DNA from: JAGVPT01 sp964439265
GTDB lineage: Bacteria > Bacteroidota > Ignavibacteria > UBA10030 > UBA8401
Assembly: GCA_964439265.1 (NCBI GenBank)
Contig: CAYTOA010000006.1
Span: forward strand, 1 to 64,000
Length of the DNA stretch: 64,000 bases
Direction of reading: 5' to 3'
Both the position numbers and the translations under genes were made by a program. The notes under the pieces were generated by a model that was not told where the DNA came from, did not search any database, and saw only the letters and a program-made list of their open reading frames with translations. Shown here one piece after another: positions 1 through 8,927 of the stretch (position 1 is the stretch's first letter; the number at the start of each line of letters is the position of its first letter).

Positions 1-43
1 GGAACATGGGCAGTGGCTGAATTTAGGATAGGTTGCAACTTGT

Positions 44-111
44 TCACGCAAAGTCGCTGAGACGCAAAGAGAATGGATAGCTTTCTCGTGCGGCTTGGCG
101 TCTTTGCGTGA
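44..111. repeat. Imperfect palindromic intergenic repeat
   Basis: TCACGCAAAG at 44-53 is matched by its exact reverse complement CTTTGCGTGA at 102-111. A second word, GACGCAAAGA (61-70), is echoed inside the right arm as GCGTCTTTGCG. The roughly 68-base element therefore folds on itself. Words of this type recur between genes in many draft environmental genomes, which is recollection and not something shown here. No gene is visible in 1-268 apart from the end of the MFS gene that stops at 269. Confidence 0.55.
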
Positions 112-268
112 TATTTTCATCTCGCTGTAAAGATGCCCTTGAACTTTGTTCATATTAAGACACTTCTGGAACAGGCGGTTTTGCCTAGTGGGAGTTGTCG
201 GGTACCTTGTCGATCGTCCTTTGTGCGATTTTCGGGAGATGGCGTCCAAGAGCGGCAGGCAAAGACAC

Positions 269-1615
269 TTAGTCTTCCAGCGGCAGAAAGTAAATCGTCG
301 CCAGCCCGGGAATTGCAGCCAAAAAGCTCATCAAAAAATAATTCTCATATCCCATCCACACCTGGAGGTAACCGCTCACAACTCCGGGCAGCATAATACC
401 GGCGGCCATAAACGCCGTCGTGATCGCGTAATGAGAGGCTTTGAATTCCGGCCGCACAGTTCTCATCAAGAAAACGGTGTAGGCTGAAACTCCAAGACCG
501 TAGGAGAATTGCTCGAATGAATTAACGACGTACACCCACTCGATGCCCGGCCTGAACTTTGCGAGAAGCCAGTAGAGCCCGATCGCGGAGTTCTGCAGAA
601 TCGCCGTGGGCCACATCCAGTTCTTCAATCCCTGCTTGGCGATGACAAATCCGCCAAGGATCCCTCCCGCAAGAAGGAAGATGACGCCGACCGTTCCATC
701 CAGAATGCCCATCTGAGCTGTCGAAAGCGTCATACCTCCTCTGGCACCGCTATCCATCAGAAAAGGCGGGGCCATTCTCAGCATGAACGCGTCGCCGAGC
801 CTAAAGATCAGAATATACGTCACGATCCAGCCGATTCTCTTTTGGGTAAAGTATGTTCTGAATGCTTCGAAAAAATCCATGCCCGCGTCGTTCCCTTCGT
901 TTTCCCTGACGAGCGCCTTCGGCCGAGGCAGATACCAGAGCTGGAAGAGATAGACCAGAATAAACACAAACGCGGCAAGAATAAAAGCTGCGGACCAGCC
1001 AAATTCCAGCGGACGAATTGAGAATGCAGTCCCCAATACCGAGAAATGTATGTCCTCAAAAATTCTCGCCCCGTCGGAGCGCGGTTGGATGAGGTGCTGA
1101 TTCGCGAGATACCCGGCAAGAAATACCAGGCCGCCCTTCCCTGCAAGCCAGGCCATCTTGTACGCCGTCGAACGAACGCCGACAAAGAACGCTTGCTGCT
1201 CTTTGTCCAGCACGTCGAGATAGAAACCGTCGATAGCGATGTCGTGAGTCGCGGACACGAATGCGATAAGAGCAAAGACGGCGATCGACACAGCGATCGT
1301 CTGGGAGCTAAGCGCCCCCAGCGCGAGAAGAACAAAAAGTATTGCGCAAACAATTTCCGTCGTCAGAATCCAGGTACGTTTCGTCGAATACATGTCGACA
1401 ATAGGTCCCCACAGGCCTTTCAATGTCCAGGGGAGATAGAGTAAACTCGTCAGCCCGATCAGTTCATTACTTGCGCCGAGGTCCTTCAGAAATATTACCG
1501 GCATCAAATTAACAATCGTATATGGAAATCCTTCTGCAAAATAAATGACGGAGATCCACAATGCAGAGTTCCGTTCTTTATCGGGAGAGCGAGATTCGAT
1601 GCGCGCGTCGGACAT
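269..1615 (-). CDS. AmpG-like MFS permease (PAT family)
   Basis: Inner-membrane major facilitator protein of about 448 residues with around twelve hydrophobic segments. The N-terminal half carries the signature of the AmpG/PAT branch: FAEGFPY after the first segment, WTLKGLWGPIVD in the first loop, and SATHDIAIDGFYLDVLD, which corresponds to AmpG's conserved ATQDI-D stretch. AmpG imports anhydro-muropeptides for peptidoglycan recycling; other PAT members carry different solutes, so the substrate here is inferred. It is the last gene of the GT2 > DUF4922 > SpoIID > MFS operon. The start is unsure: ATG at 1615 lies just after the SpoIID stop, while an in-frame TTG at 1627 would overlap that stop (TTGA). 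Neither has a clear Shine-Dalgarno site. Confidence 0.85.
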   Translation of the reverse strand: MSDARIESRSPDKERNSALWISVIYFAEGFPYTIVNLMPVIFLKDLGASNELIGLTSLLYLPWTLKGLWGPIVDMYSTKRTWILTTEIVCAILFVLLALGALSSQTIAVSIAVFALIAFVSATHDIAIDGFYLDVLDKEQQAFFVGVRSTAYKMAWLAGKGGLVFLAGYLANQHLIQPRSDGARIFEDIHFSVLGTAFSIRPLEFGWSAAFILAAFVFILVYLFQLWYLPRPKALVRENEGNDAGMDFFEAFRTYFTQKRIGWIVTYILIFRLGDAFMLRMAPPFLMDSGARGGMTLSTAQMGILDGTVGVIFLLAGGILGGFVIAKQGLKNWMWPTAILQNSAIGLYWLLAKFRPGIEWVYVVNSFEQFSYGLGVSAYTVFLMRTVRPEFKASHYAITTAFMAAGIMLPGVVSGYLQVWMGYENYFLMSFLAAIPGLATIYFLPLED

Positions 1616-1623
1616 CAGTAGGG

Positions 1624-2949
1624 TCAATATAATTTCTTAAGTTGAGCGTTTCGAAAATAGTGTTTGAGTATTTCTTCGGCGGGAAACTGTTTTGCAGCCA
1701 TCACCGCTGCTCCGATCTGGCACAAACCGACACCGTGGCCCCATCCGGCCCCGTAAAACAAAAAATGTTTCGGCACGCCTTCGGTATCCCGTTCCGTCAT
1801 GATAACGAACGCTGAACTATAAAGATGGGTCTTGGAAAGCCAGCGCCGGATCTCCAGTTCTTTTCCCACGACAAGCGATCTCTTGGACCCTTCAATTTGT
1901 AATCTGGAAATGCGCCCCGATGGACCTCGGTGGAGCGGGACAAGATTGAGGAGCGTCCCAAAATTCATTCCCGATTTTGCGTTCAGGATTTCCTCAAGCT
2001 CGCTTCGTTCGTAGTCGACAGCCCAGCGGAAGAAGTTCGTTGTCTCCTGGTCTGTCGAGGGGAGTATTTGCCGTAACATATTTCCATCGGTTGTATTGCA
2101 GAACGCATCAGGGTTGGAAAGAATCCAATCTTCGGCCGCCGGTTCGCTCAATATTTTAGAATGTTGAATTGATGAGTCGGATATGCATTCAAGGTACGGG
2201 AAATGCTTGTCCTCCCATGTATTCTCAAATTCTTCGGTGAGACCGCCGCAGGCTTTTGAAAATCGGGCATCGCAGATTTCGTCTCCATGAACGAGGAAAA
2301 TTCCCCGCGTGTCTTCGACGGCCTTCGATGCCCGGCCGGATGCCGTTTTCGATATTCCCTGGTAACGCTGGCAATGGTCATCCGCGCAGACATCGAAGAT
2401 ATCGTGGTCTTCTCGGTCATACCATCGGATTAGCTCGTCATCGCTGCGAATCGACCTTTCGGGATCGATATCGACGTTTCGTTCCTCCCGTCCGAGCATT
2501 GCGGCCAGCCAGCTTCGGGACGTAATCGCATGCGCTTTCAGGAATTCAATCGGTGCTTCTCCGCTCATTTCCGAGGAGATGACGCTCGCGAGGTATTCTT
2601 CAAGAGTGATTTCATTGATGACTGTCAGCGTTCCGTTCTCCCGAGATTTGAAAATCACGTTCCCTTTGAACGACTGTTCCTCTTTTCTTTCCCAGTGGAA
2701 TTGAAGCCCGATCGAAACATCGCGGAGCGTGAATGTTCCAGCGGAAACATTAATGCACTGAATCTCTTCGCTCGTGATGATGTCACCGTCACCGCTGGTA
2801 AGTACAATTCGTCCATTTTCACAATGAGCGCGAAATGCCCCCTGTATCTGTCGGGAACCTTCGATACTGAAATTATCGTTAAAACTCCCGTTCACTTCGC
2901 GGCAGAAGTCAAGAATTCCCACTTTAAGAGATGGTTCCCGTGATATCAT
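1624..2949 (-). CDS. SpoIID/LytB domain protein, putative peptidoglycan lytic enzyme
   Basis: 441 residues. The SpoIID domain occupies about residues 110-430. ISSEMSGEAP carries the Glu (about 127) that matches the catalytic glutamate of sporulation SpoIID; then come AHAITSRSWL, the cysteine motif SKACGGLTEEF (about 230), and GWGHGVGLCQIGA near the C terminus, all family hallmarks. SpoIID is a lytic transglycosylase that cleaves denuded glycan strands. Outside spore formers these proteins are thought to act in wall remodelling. No signal peptide is visible (the N terminus is MISREPSLKVG), which is odd for a wall enzyme and suggests either a cytoplasmic muropeptide substrate or an unrecognised export route. 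It lies between a DUF4922 gene and an AmpG-like permease on the same strand, which supports a role in processing wall-derived sugars. Confidence 0.85.
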   Translation of the reverse strand: MISREPSLKVGILDFCREVNGSFNDNFSIEGSRQIQGAFRAHCENGRIVLTSGDGDIITSEEIQCINVSAGTFTLRDVSIGLQFHWERKEEQSFKGNVIFKSRENGTLTVINEITLEEYLASVISSEMSGEAPIEFLKAHAITSRSWLAAMLGREERNVDIDPERSIRSDDELIRWYDREDHDIFDVCADDHCQRYQGISKTASGRASKAVEDTRGIFLVHGDEICDARFSKACGGLTEEFENTWEDKHFPYLECISDSSIQHSKILSEPAAEDWILSNPDAFCNTTDGNMLRQILPSTDQETTNFFRWAVDYERSELEEILNAKSGMNFGTLLNLVPLHRGPSGRISRLQIEGSKRSLVVGKELEIRRWLSKTHLYSSAFVIMTERDTEGVPKHFLFYGAGWGHGVGLCQIGAAVMAAKQFPAEEILKHYFRNAQLKKLY

Positions 2950-3009
2950 GAACTGATTCTTTAGATGAAGATGAGAATGAAATTTGACCGTGCATGCCCG
3001 CTCAATTGC

Positions 3010-3993
3010 TCACGCTCCTCTGACAATTTCATCAAAAACTTCCGTTCCAACACAGACTTCGTTAAAGATATTCTCGATCAATACTGCATCTGCGTTTTGA
3101 AAATCCCGCTCGACCGGTGTGATGATCAACCCGCCGATATCCACGGCAGCCGGACTGATGAGCACGCGATCCCCACCCTCGGCGAAATAGACGTCTGGAC
3201 GATGTTTACGACGGGGGAATATTATGATACGCCACGCCTTTTGCTGAAACGAACAGAGAAGATTAATCATCGGCTCTTCCAATGTGTCAACAACCTTTTT
3301 CATGGATCTCATAAAATTCAAAAAAGCAGCTTCAATCGCTCCTTCGTCTTCTGATTCCAGAAGAACAACACGTCTCCCGTAATTTCGAAGAGTAATGAAT
3401 GAAACGGGCCCTTCCTTTTTCAGCAGGACCCTCCGTGCCACGTTCTCGGCATCCTTCTCAACCGGGATCGACCGGCTGGGGCTGGCTTGAAAGTGCATGT
3501 GGTCGGGAGCCGAGGCCCCGCATCGGGGGCCATTGTAAAACATAGTGAATTCCGGACTCAACTCCTTTGAAAGCGAAAGAAGCGTTGAAATGAATTTTCC
3601 AATCTCTTGGGGAACGTGCTGCACGGTCGATATGGTGTAGTGACGGGAGAAAATTGGGGCAGGATTGCACAGGACGAGAAAGTCATCTCGATACAGCACG
3701 CCCTTCTGTTCATCGGGAAGATTGTCAGGGCAAAGAAAGCATTTTCGGGCGCGGACCGAGTCTTCGTCGACCCTGGCATTCGTGCTGATCATTCTTTTGG
3801 GATTGAACTGAATCAAGATCGAAAAACCGTCGCAGGAAACATCTCGAACCTCTAGCGAGTCCAGCGATTCGTACGCTTCTGCCAAAAGCGGCCACGTTGA
3901 TTTCTGTTGCTCAAGGAGAGATATCAGCAGCGTCGAAAGAGAGCCGTCAGGCGCGCGAGAAGTAAACGACCAAAATAGTTTTTGTGAAAGCAA
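3010..3993 (-). CDS. DUF4922 family protein, HIT/GalT-like nucleotidyltransferase or phosphorylase fold
   Basis: 327 residues, cytoplasmic. CFLC (85-88) with DNLPDEQ, then NPAPIFSRHYT (about 110-120), then CGASAPDHMHFQAS, whose HMHFQ (165-169) is the HxHxQ active-site signature of the GalT/Ap4A-phosphorylase branch of the histidine-triad superfamily. The pattern matches my memory of DUF4922, whose relatives include GDP-hexose phosphorylases. The true substrate is unknown. It begins at a TTG (3993), with no ATG near the N terminus. It is transcribed with the downstream SpoIID gene and the upstream GT2, so a nucleotide-activated or phosphorylated sugar connected to wall or glycan metabolism is a reasonable guess. 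Confidence is high for the family and low for the reaction. Confidence 0.8.
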   Translation of the reverse strand: MLSQKLFWSFTSRAPDGSLSTLLISLLEQQKSTWPLLAEAYESLDSLEVRDVSCDGFSILIQFNPKRMISTNARVDEDSVRARKCFLCPDNLPDEQKGVLYRDDFLVLCNPAPIFSRHYTISTVQHVPQEIGKFISTLLSLSKELSPEFTMFYNGPRCGASAPDHMHFQASPSRSIPVEKDAENVARRVLLKKEGPVSFITLRNYGRRVVLLESEDEGAIEAAFLNFMRSMKKVVDTLEEPMINLLCSFQQKAWRIIIFPRRKHRPDVYFAEGGDRVLISPAAVDIGGLIITPVERDFQNADAVLIENIFNEVCVGTEVFDEIVRGA

Positions 3994-4083
3994 CGATATT
4001 CTTACAATTTCTGGCGGAAAAGTTCAAGAAATCGGCGCGGTCATGATTCGAACTGCCTTCTGAGGATCAGCGCCGCGCGAAGG

Positions 4084-5574
4084 CTATTTCTTTCTGTTTA
4101 TTCTTTGCCGAGCTAACGTTTCTACTGTGCGGAGCATATCTTTATAAGTGTCATTTCTATTCGTTTGCTCCAACGACAACGCCGCATCGGTATTTCCTTC
4201 CCACCTCCGGCATAAATATACCGGCTCGTAAATCCTTCCGATCTGATATTCCCGCGACAGACGAAGAGCGATTTGGTAATCTTCACCATAGCTGACGTTC
4301 GAAAACGGGATTTGGCGAAGAAGCGATGTCTGGAAAGCACGTGGTGCGCCAAACCCGTTAACGCGAAGCGCGTTGTTTCGACCGTTTTCCCGTGTCCACT
4401 CTTTATGGTCGACGACACCGGGCGGAATATCTTCACCCTTCATGTTGACAAGTTTGTACGACCCGATCACCATCGCATACTTGCCGCTTCGAAAGACATC
4501 AACAATTTTCTGAAGCGCTTCATTGTCTGCATAGATATCGTCCGAATCGAGCTGCACCGCGTATCGTCCGCAGTATTCGGACCTCACCGCTTCATTCCAG
4601 CATCCCCCGATCCCCAGATCATTTCTCGACGGAATAACATGCTTCACAGAAGGATTCTTCCGGGCCAGAGCTGCCAATAATTCTGTCGTTCCGTCTGATG
4701 AATGGTTATCGACGACAATGATGTTAAATGAGAAATCCGTTATCTGATTCAGCGCACTGCTGACAGCTTCAGAGATCGTCTTCGCTCTGTTGCGTACCGG
4801 TATGATAACGCTTGCTTCGACCGGATAATCCATCTTATCCCGGGGGACGCTTTTGAATTTCGGCTTCAGGTGCGCGCCAATGTTCTTCAAGTGTTTCGTC
4901 TCAACGGCTTCCATTTCCTTCTGGATCTCACGATGGCGCGCATCCAAATAATCAAATTGTTGTTCGCCCGAGAGCCGGTCATCAGTCTCGCTTTTCGCGT
5001 AGAGGTATTCGCGGAGGTGGAAGATGCGGTGGTCGATTGAGATTTTCAACCGCAAATCGTATAGCCCTGCGTGCTTCACTTTTGGGATCGAGCCATGTTT
5101 CGTAATCGCTTTGCGGATCGCAGACACAGAAAAGAGCATCACTGGGCCAAAATCAAAGCCGTCGCGAATGCTTCCATATTGATAGTCGATAAGGGGATGT
5201 TCGCGGATATCCCCGTTCTTGACGTCATGATAATCCGAATACACGATACCAGCATTTGTCTCTTCCGCCACGGAAAGAAATCGTTCGAGCGCGAATTCTG
5301 CAAAATCAATCTCCCTCGATTCTGTGACGAGGAGGAGATATTTGCTCGTGATCTTCTTTTGGAGCAATCGGAGCGTAGACCCGGAATTCAGCGAACCAGT
5401 CTTGACTCCTTCGCATTTGGGAGACGACGGAACATAGGAACCATTGTGAAGAACAAATATTCTGTCGGTTGATGTTGACAGAATCAATTGCTGGAGCGTC
5501 TTCTCGAAGGAAGGGAGCGTATTGAAAGGGATTGCAACTGCGAGCCTACTCATTCGTTTTTTTCCATCAAGCAT
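4084..5574 (-). CDS. Two-domain GT2-type glycosyltransferase
   Basis: 496 residues. The C-terminal half (about 253-480) is a standard GT-A/GT2 domain: ASVIIPVRNRAKTISEAV, IIVVDNHSSDGT, and AVQLDSDD with the DxD metal/nucleotide site at about 343-346, followed by NGFGAPRAFQTSLL and SYGEDYQIALRLS (the ED motif at the catalytic base position). Residues 10-190 look like a second, weaker GT-A domain (LAVAIPFN at the start, IVYSDYHD near 110) that may bind but not transfer. No membrane segment is visible. It is the first gene of the GT2-DUF4922-SpoIID-AmpG run. ATG 5574 is taken; MSRLAVAIPF at 5553 is an alternative start. The acceptor and donor sugars cannot be told from the sequence. Confidence 0.85.
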   Translation of the reverse strand: MLDGKKRMSRLAVAIPFNTLPSFEKTLQQLILSTSTDRIFVLHNGSYVPSSPKCEGVKTGSLNSGSTLRLLQKKITSKYLLLVTESREIDFAEFALERFLSVAEETNAGIVYSDYHDVKNGDIREHPLIDYQYGSIRDGFDFGPVMLFSVSAIRKAITKHGSIPKVKHAGLYDLRLKISIDHRIFHLREYLYAKSETDDRLSGEQQFDYLDARHREIQKEMEAVETKHLKNIGAHLKPKFKSVPRDKMDYPVEASVIIPVRNRAKTISEAVSSALNQITDFSFNIIVVDNHSSDGTTELLAALARKNPSVKHVIPSRNDLGIGGCWNEAVRSEYCGRYAVQLDSDDIYADNEALQKIVDVFRSGKYAMVIGSYKLVNMKGEDIPPGVVDHKEWTRENGRNNALRVNGFGAPRAFQTSLLRQIPFSNVSYGEDYQIALRLSREYQIGRIYEPVYLCRRWEGNTDAALSLEQTNRNDTYKDMLRTVETLARQRINRKK

Positions 5575-5757
5575 GATAAGAAGACAACGCTGCAGGTAAC
5601 TCGTTAAGACGTTTATCGCGGCCCAGGTTGAATAAATGTAGAAAGTTTCGAGGGGGAAATCAAATGGAACGAGGATCGGATGTCGCGATCAATTGACAAC
5701 TGCGGCCGCGACCCCTGCTTCTTTAGTGGAGGGAATCAACACTCGCGTCAGATTTAA

Positions 5758-5772
5758 GCTTGAAACTCAAGC
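5758..5772 (-). terminator. Possible clpB terminator hairpin
   Basis: GCTTGA (5758-5763), a three-base loop, then TCAAGC (5767-5772), just past the clpB stop codon. On the minus strand only a short weak T/A stretch follows, so termination is tentative. The rest of 5575-5798 shows no other structure or gene. Confidence 0.35.
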
Positions 5773-5798
5773 CGGTAGTTTGATTCCGCCAGGTCGAT

Positions 5799-8450
5799 TT
5801 ATGCTGTTTGTTTTAGCTTCCGGAATCCGATAACGCCTTCCCTGTCAAGGACAATTTCGATGCTGTCTCTGTCGGTGAAATCCCCGGCGAGGATCCTCTC
5901 AGAGAGAACGTTGACGATGTGTTTCTGGATCACTCGCTTGAGCGGGCGAGCACCGTAACTCGGGTCATAGCCAAGCTTGGCAAGCCACTCTTTTGCCTCC
6001 TCCGATACCGTGAGCTTCATCTCTTTCTTCGCGAGCAATGCTGCAACTCTCAGGAGCTGCAAGTCGACAACCTTTTTGATATCGTTTCTCGAAAGGGGTT
6101 TGAAAAGGATGATCTCGTCGACACGGTTCAAAAACTCCGGACGTATCGATTGGCGCAGCATTTCAAACAATTCGGCGCGAAGCTCGCCGTGGATGTTCGC
6201 CCAGTCTTCGTCATCTTCAGTCCCCGACATCTTTTCCTGGATCAGCTGCGAACCGAGATTCGACGTCATGATGACGATGGTGTTCTTAAAATTCACCGTT
6301 CGTCCTTTGGAATCCGTCAATCGCCCGTCGTCGAGAAGCTGCAGCAGAATGTTAAAAACTTCAGGATGCGCCTTTTCAATTTCATCGAGGAGAAGAACGG
6401 AATACGGCCTGCGCCGAACCGCTTCTGTCAGCTGACCTCCTTCTTCATATCCGACATAACCCGGAGGCGCGCCGATCAGCCGCGATACGGAAAACTTTTC
6501 CATGTATTCGCTCATGTCGATACGAACAATAGCATCTTCGTCGTTGAACAATACTTCTGCCAGGGAGCGCGCAAGCTCGGTTTTGCCGACACCGGTCGTC
6601 CCGAGAAAAATGAAAGATCCGATGGGCTTCTTGTCATCCTGAAGACCGGCACGACTCCGCCGAATCGCGTCCGCAACGGCTTTCACTGCTTCTTCCTGAT
6701 TGACCATGCGCTCGTGAATTTTGTCCTCGAGATGCAGAAGCTTCGTCCGTTCGCTTTCCAACATTCGCGTAACCGGAATCCCGGTCCATTTCGAGACAAT
6801 TTCGGCAATGTCCTCTGCGTCCACTTCCTCTTTCAGCATCTTGTGGTCTTTTTGGGCCTCGGCAAGTTTTGCCGTTGCAGCCTTGATCTTTTTGTCGAGA
6901 CCTGTCAGGACGCCGTACCGCAACTCAGCCACTTTTCCCAGGTCTCCTTCGCGTTCTTTTTTATCCGCTTCGATGCGAACCCGTTCTATTTCCGCTTTCA
7001 TCGAGCGGATCGACTGGATAAGTTCTTTTTCGACCTGCCAGTGTGCTTTCAGCTCGCTCCGTTTTTCATTTAACTCAGCAAGGTCATGTTTGATTTGCTG
7101 AAGATGGTTCGCGATCGCCGCTTTATCCGTTTCGTCGGCGTACTCAGCGGTCATCTCGCGCTTCACGGCTTCATTTTCGATTTCAAGCTGTTTCACTTTA
7201 CGCTCGAGGACATCCAGCTCTTCCGGCATGGAATCAATTTCTATGCGAAGTTTTGCAGCCGCTTCGTCGATGAGGTCGATCGCCTTATCGGGAAGGAAGC
7301 GGTCCGAAATATACCGGTAGCTCAGCTGCGCCGCAGCAACAATGGCCGCGTCGGTGATGCGGACGCCATGATGCACCTCGTAGCGATCATTGAGCCCGCG
7401 TAATATTGAAATCGTATCCTCGACATTCGGCTCGTCGATCAATATCGGCTGGAACCGCCGCTCGAACGCCGGGTCTTTTTCAATGTACTTTCGGTATTCG
7501 TCCAGGGTTGTTGCGCCGATTGCCCGCAGGTCACCGCGCGCTAAGGCGGGTTTCAGCATGTTCGAAGCGTCGACCGCCCCCTGTGCGGCACCGGCGCCGA
7601 CAAGTGTGTGGAGTTCATCGATAAAAAGAATAATACTGCCGTGCGAATCCTCAACTTCTTTCAACACGGCTTTCATCCGTTCCTCAAATTGTCCGCGGAA
7701 GCTCGCGCCCGCGATCATCGCCGCCATATCCAATGCGACGATGCGTTTCGACTTGAGGTTTTCTGGTACATCTCCTTGAATGATGCGATGCGCAAGGCCT
7801 TCGGCGATCGCCGTCTTTCCGACGCCCGGCTCTCCGATAAGAACAGGGTTATTTTTCGTCCTTCTCGATAACACCTGGAGCACCCGTCGAATTTCTTCTT
7901 CACGGCCGATGACCGGGTCAAGTTTCCCTTTCCGCGCAAGTTCGTTCAAGTCGCGGCCGAATTTCTCCAGGGGCTGAAACTTGTCCTCAGGATTCTGGTC
8001 TGTCACGCGCTGTGAGCCTCGGACATCCTTCAACGCTTTGAGCACGCTCTCTTTGGTGACGCCCTGGTCTACCAGCAATTTGGCTGCGGCGTTTTGTTTC
8101 TGGTCGAGCAATGCAAGGAGCAGATGTTCCGTACTCACAAATTCATCTTTAAGATCCTCCGCTTCCTTCTGTGCTTGATCGAATATCTTCTGTAAATCGG
8201 CGGAAACGTGCTGCTGACTCGCACCCTGGACCTTCGGCAATTTTTCTACGACTTCATTCACCTTGATCTTAACATAGTTAACGTTCGTGCCGAGCTTTTG
8301 CAGTATCGGGATGACTATTCCTTGCGAATCCTGAATAAGCGCCGCGAGCAGATGTTCGGGTTCAATCGATTGATTCCCATAGCTCGAAGCGATTTCCTGA
8401 GCGTTTTGAACTGCTTCCTGAGATTTGATGGTAAATTTGTTGAAATTCAT
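5799..8450 (-). CDS. clpB: ATP-dependent chaperone ClpB (Hsp100)
   Basis: 883 residues, full length for ClpB (about 860). Clp N-terminal repeats occupy 1-145 (FTIKSQEAVQNAQEIA). AAA domain 1 has Walker A GEPGVGKTAIAEG and Walker B IILFIDELHTLVGAG. A middle coiled-coil domain of about 120 residues is rich in E/K (around 410-530). AAA domain 2 has GTTGVGKTELARS, SVLLLDEIEKAHPE and the GYVGYEEGG pore loop. The middle domain and the absence of an IGF loop separate it from ClpA/ClpC, so it works with DnaK in disaggregating heat-damaged proteins rather than with ClpP. dnaK lies upstream on the same strand, but a strong terminator (8821-8849) separates them, so clpB probably has its own promoter in 8451-8545 or is served by that of the small gene. 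No clear Shine-Dalgarno site precedes the ATG. Confidence 0.97.
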   Translation of the reverse strand: MNFNKFTIKSQEAVQNAQEIASSYGNQSIEPEHLLAALIQDSQGIVIPILQKLGTNVNYVKIKVNEVVEKLPKVQGASQQHVSADLQKIFDQAQKEAEDLKDEFVSTEHLLLALLDQKQNAAAKLLVDQGVTKESVLKALKDVRGSQRVTDQNPEDKFQPLEKFGRDLNELARKGKLDPVIGREEEIRRVLQVLSRRTKNNPVLIGEPGVGKTAIAEGLAHRIIQGDVPENLKSKRIVALDMAAMIAGASFRGQFEERMKAVLKEVEDSHGSIILFIDELHTLVGAGAAQGAVDASNMLKPALARGDLRAIGATTLDEYRKYIEKDPAFERRFQPILIDEPNVEDTISILRGLNDRYEVHHGVRITDAAIVAAAQLSYRYISDRFLPDKAIDLIDEAAAKLRIEIDSMPEELDVLERKVKQLEIENEAVKREMTAEYADETDKAAIANHLQQIKHDLAELNEKRSELKAHWQVEKELIQSIRSMKAEIERVRIEADKKEREGDLGKVAELRYGVLTGLDKKIKAATAKLAEAQKDHKMLKEEVDAEDIAEIVSKWTGIPVTRMLESERTKLLHLEDKIHERMVNQEEAVKAVADAIRRSRAGLQDDKKPIGSFIFLGTTGVGKTELARSLAEVLFNDEDAIVRIDMSEYMEKFSVSRLIGAPPGYVGYEEGGQLTEAVRRRPYSVLLLDEIEKAHPEVFNILLQLLDDGRLTDSKGRTVNFKNTIVIMTSNLGSQLIQEKMSGTEDDEDWANIHGELRAELFEMLRQSIRPEFLNRVDEIILFKPLSRNDIKKVVDLQLLRVAALLAKKEMKLTVSEEAKEWLAKLGYDPSYGARPLKRVIQKHIVNVLSERILAGDFTDRDSIEIVLDREGVIGFRKLKQTA

Positions 8451-8483
8451 TTGAGTGTTTTTAGGTCTTGGTTCTTTCGTATT

Positions 8484-8536
8484 GGCTTTTAGCTCTTAGC
8501 CCTTAGTCCTAGCTACTGATTACTAGTGACTGATAA
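8484..8536. repeat. Degenerate word-repeat tract upstream of clpB
   Basis: TTAGCTCTTAGCCCTTAGTC is followed by CTACTGATTACTAGTGACTG: variations on two short words (TTAGC/CTTAG and ACTGATTACTAGTGACTGAT). One of several such low-complexity spacers in the window (others at 21499, 23788, 31287, 49687 and 62855). It occupies most of the spacer between clpB and the small upstream gene. Confidence 0.6.
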
Positions 8537-8545
8537 CAGATGCAT

Positions 8546-8818
8546 TCATTTGTTCTTCCCGTTTTGTTGTTCTGTCATGTTCTTTCCAGCTTTTTTCTCT
8601 ATCACAATTTCAATTCCCTCTTGTTTGTCCTTCGGCTGGAAATCGTGATACGCCGTCAACGAAGCGAAGTTGCCCCATCCCTTCGGTCTGACTGCAATGG
8701 CTATCACTCCGGCAGTCAATAACACCCCGACGCCGATTAAAATGAGTATTGAACTCAAATCATTAGTCACTGCGAACAAAATCCCATTTGATATGCGAAA
8801 AGTAATAATGCGACTCAC
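8546..8818 (-). CDS. Small single-pass membrane protein, unknown function
   Basis: Up to 90 residues with one clear membrane helix (about 22-44, SSILILIGVGVLLTAG...), then a charged tail with KDKQEGIEIVIEKKAG. Not recognised. The furthest start is a GTG at 8818; an internal GTG (giving TNDLSSILIL...) is just as likely, and neither has a good ribosome-binding site. It sits between the dnaK terminator and clpB on their strand, so it could be a small stress-linked membrane protein or a chance open frame. The hydrophobic helix followed by a lysine/glutamate tail favours a real gene. Confidence 0.45.
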   Translation of the reverse strand: MSRIITFRISNGILFAVTNDLSSILILIGVGVLLTAGVIAIAVRPKGWGNFASLTAYHDFQPKDKQEGIEIVIEKKAGKNMTEQQNGKNK

Positions 8819-8820
8819 TA

Positions 8821-8849
8821 AAACAAAAGGCGAGGGTATCCTCGCCTTC
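8821..8849 (-). terminator. Intrinsic terminator of dnaK
   Basis: Perfect 9-bp stem AAGGCGAGG (8828-8836), loop GTAT, CCTCGCCTT (8841-8849). On the minus strand it is followed by TTGTTTT. It lies about 80 bases past the dnaK stop codon, a textbook rho-independent terminator. Confidence 0.88.
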
Positions 8850-8927
8850 CGTTCATCTGCGCAATATGTTCCGAAGGAAACGCTTCGGGAATATCTGCGT
8901 TAATTCCGCGTAATCCGAGTCATCGCA

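Noticed and set aside
133..487. Short plus-strand frames at the left edge
   Set aside because: Overlapping frames antisense to the end of the MFS gene, no motif and no ribosome site.
5919..7073. Long open frame (384 codons) on the plus strand inside clpB
   Set aside because: Antisense shadow of a highly conserved gene; the translation is rich in Arg, Phe, Ser and Leu with no recognisable domain.
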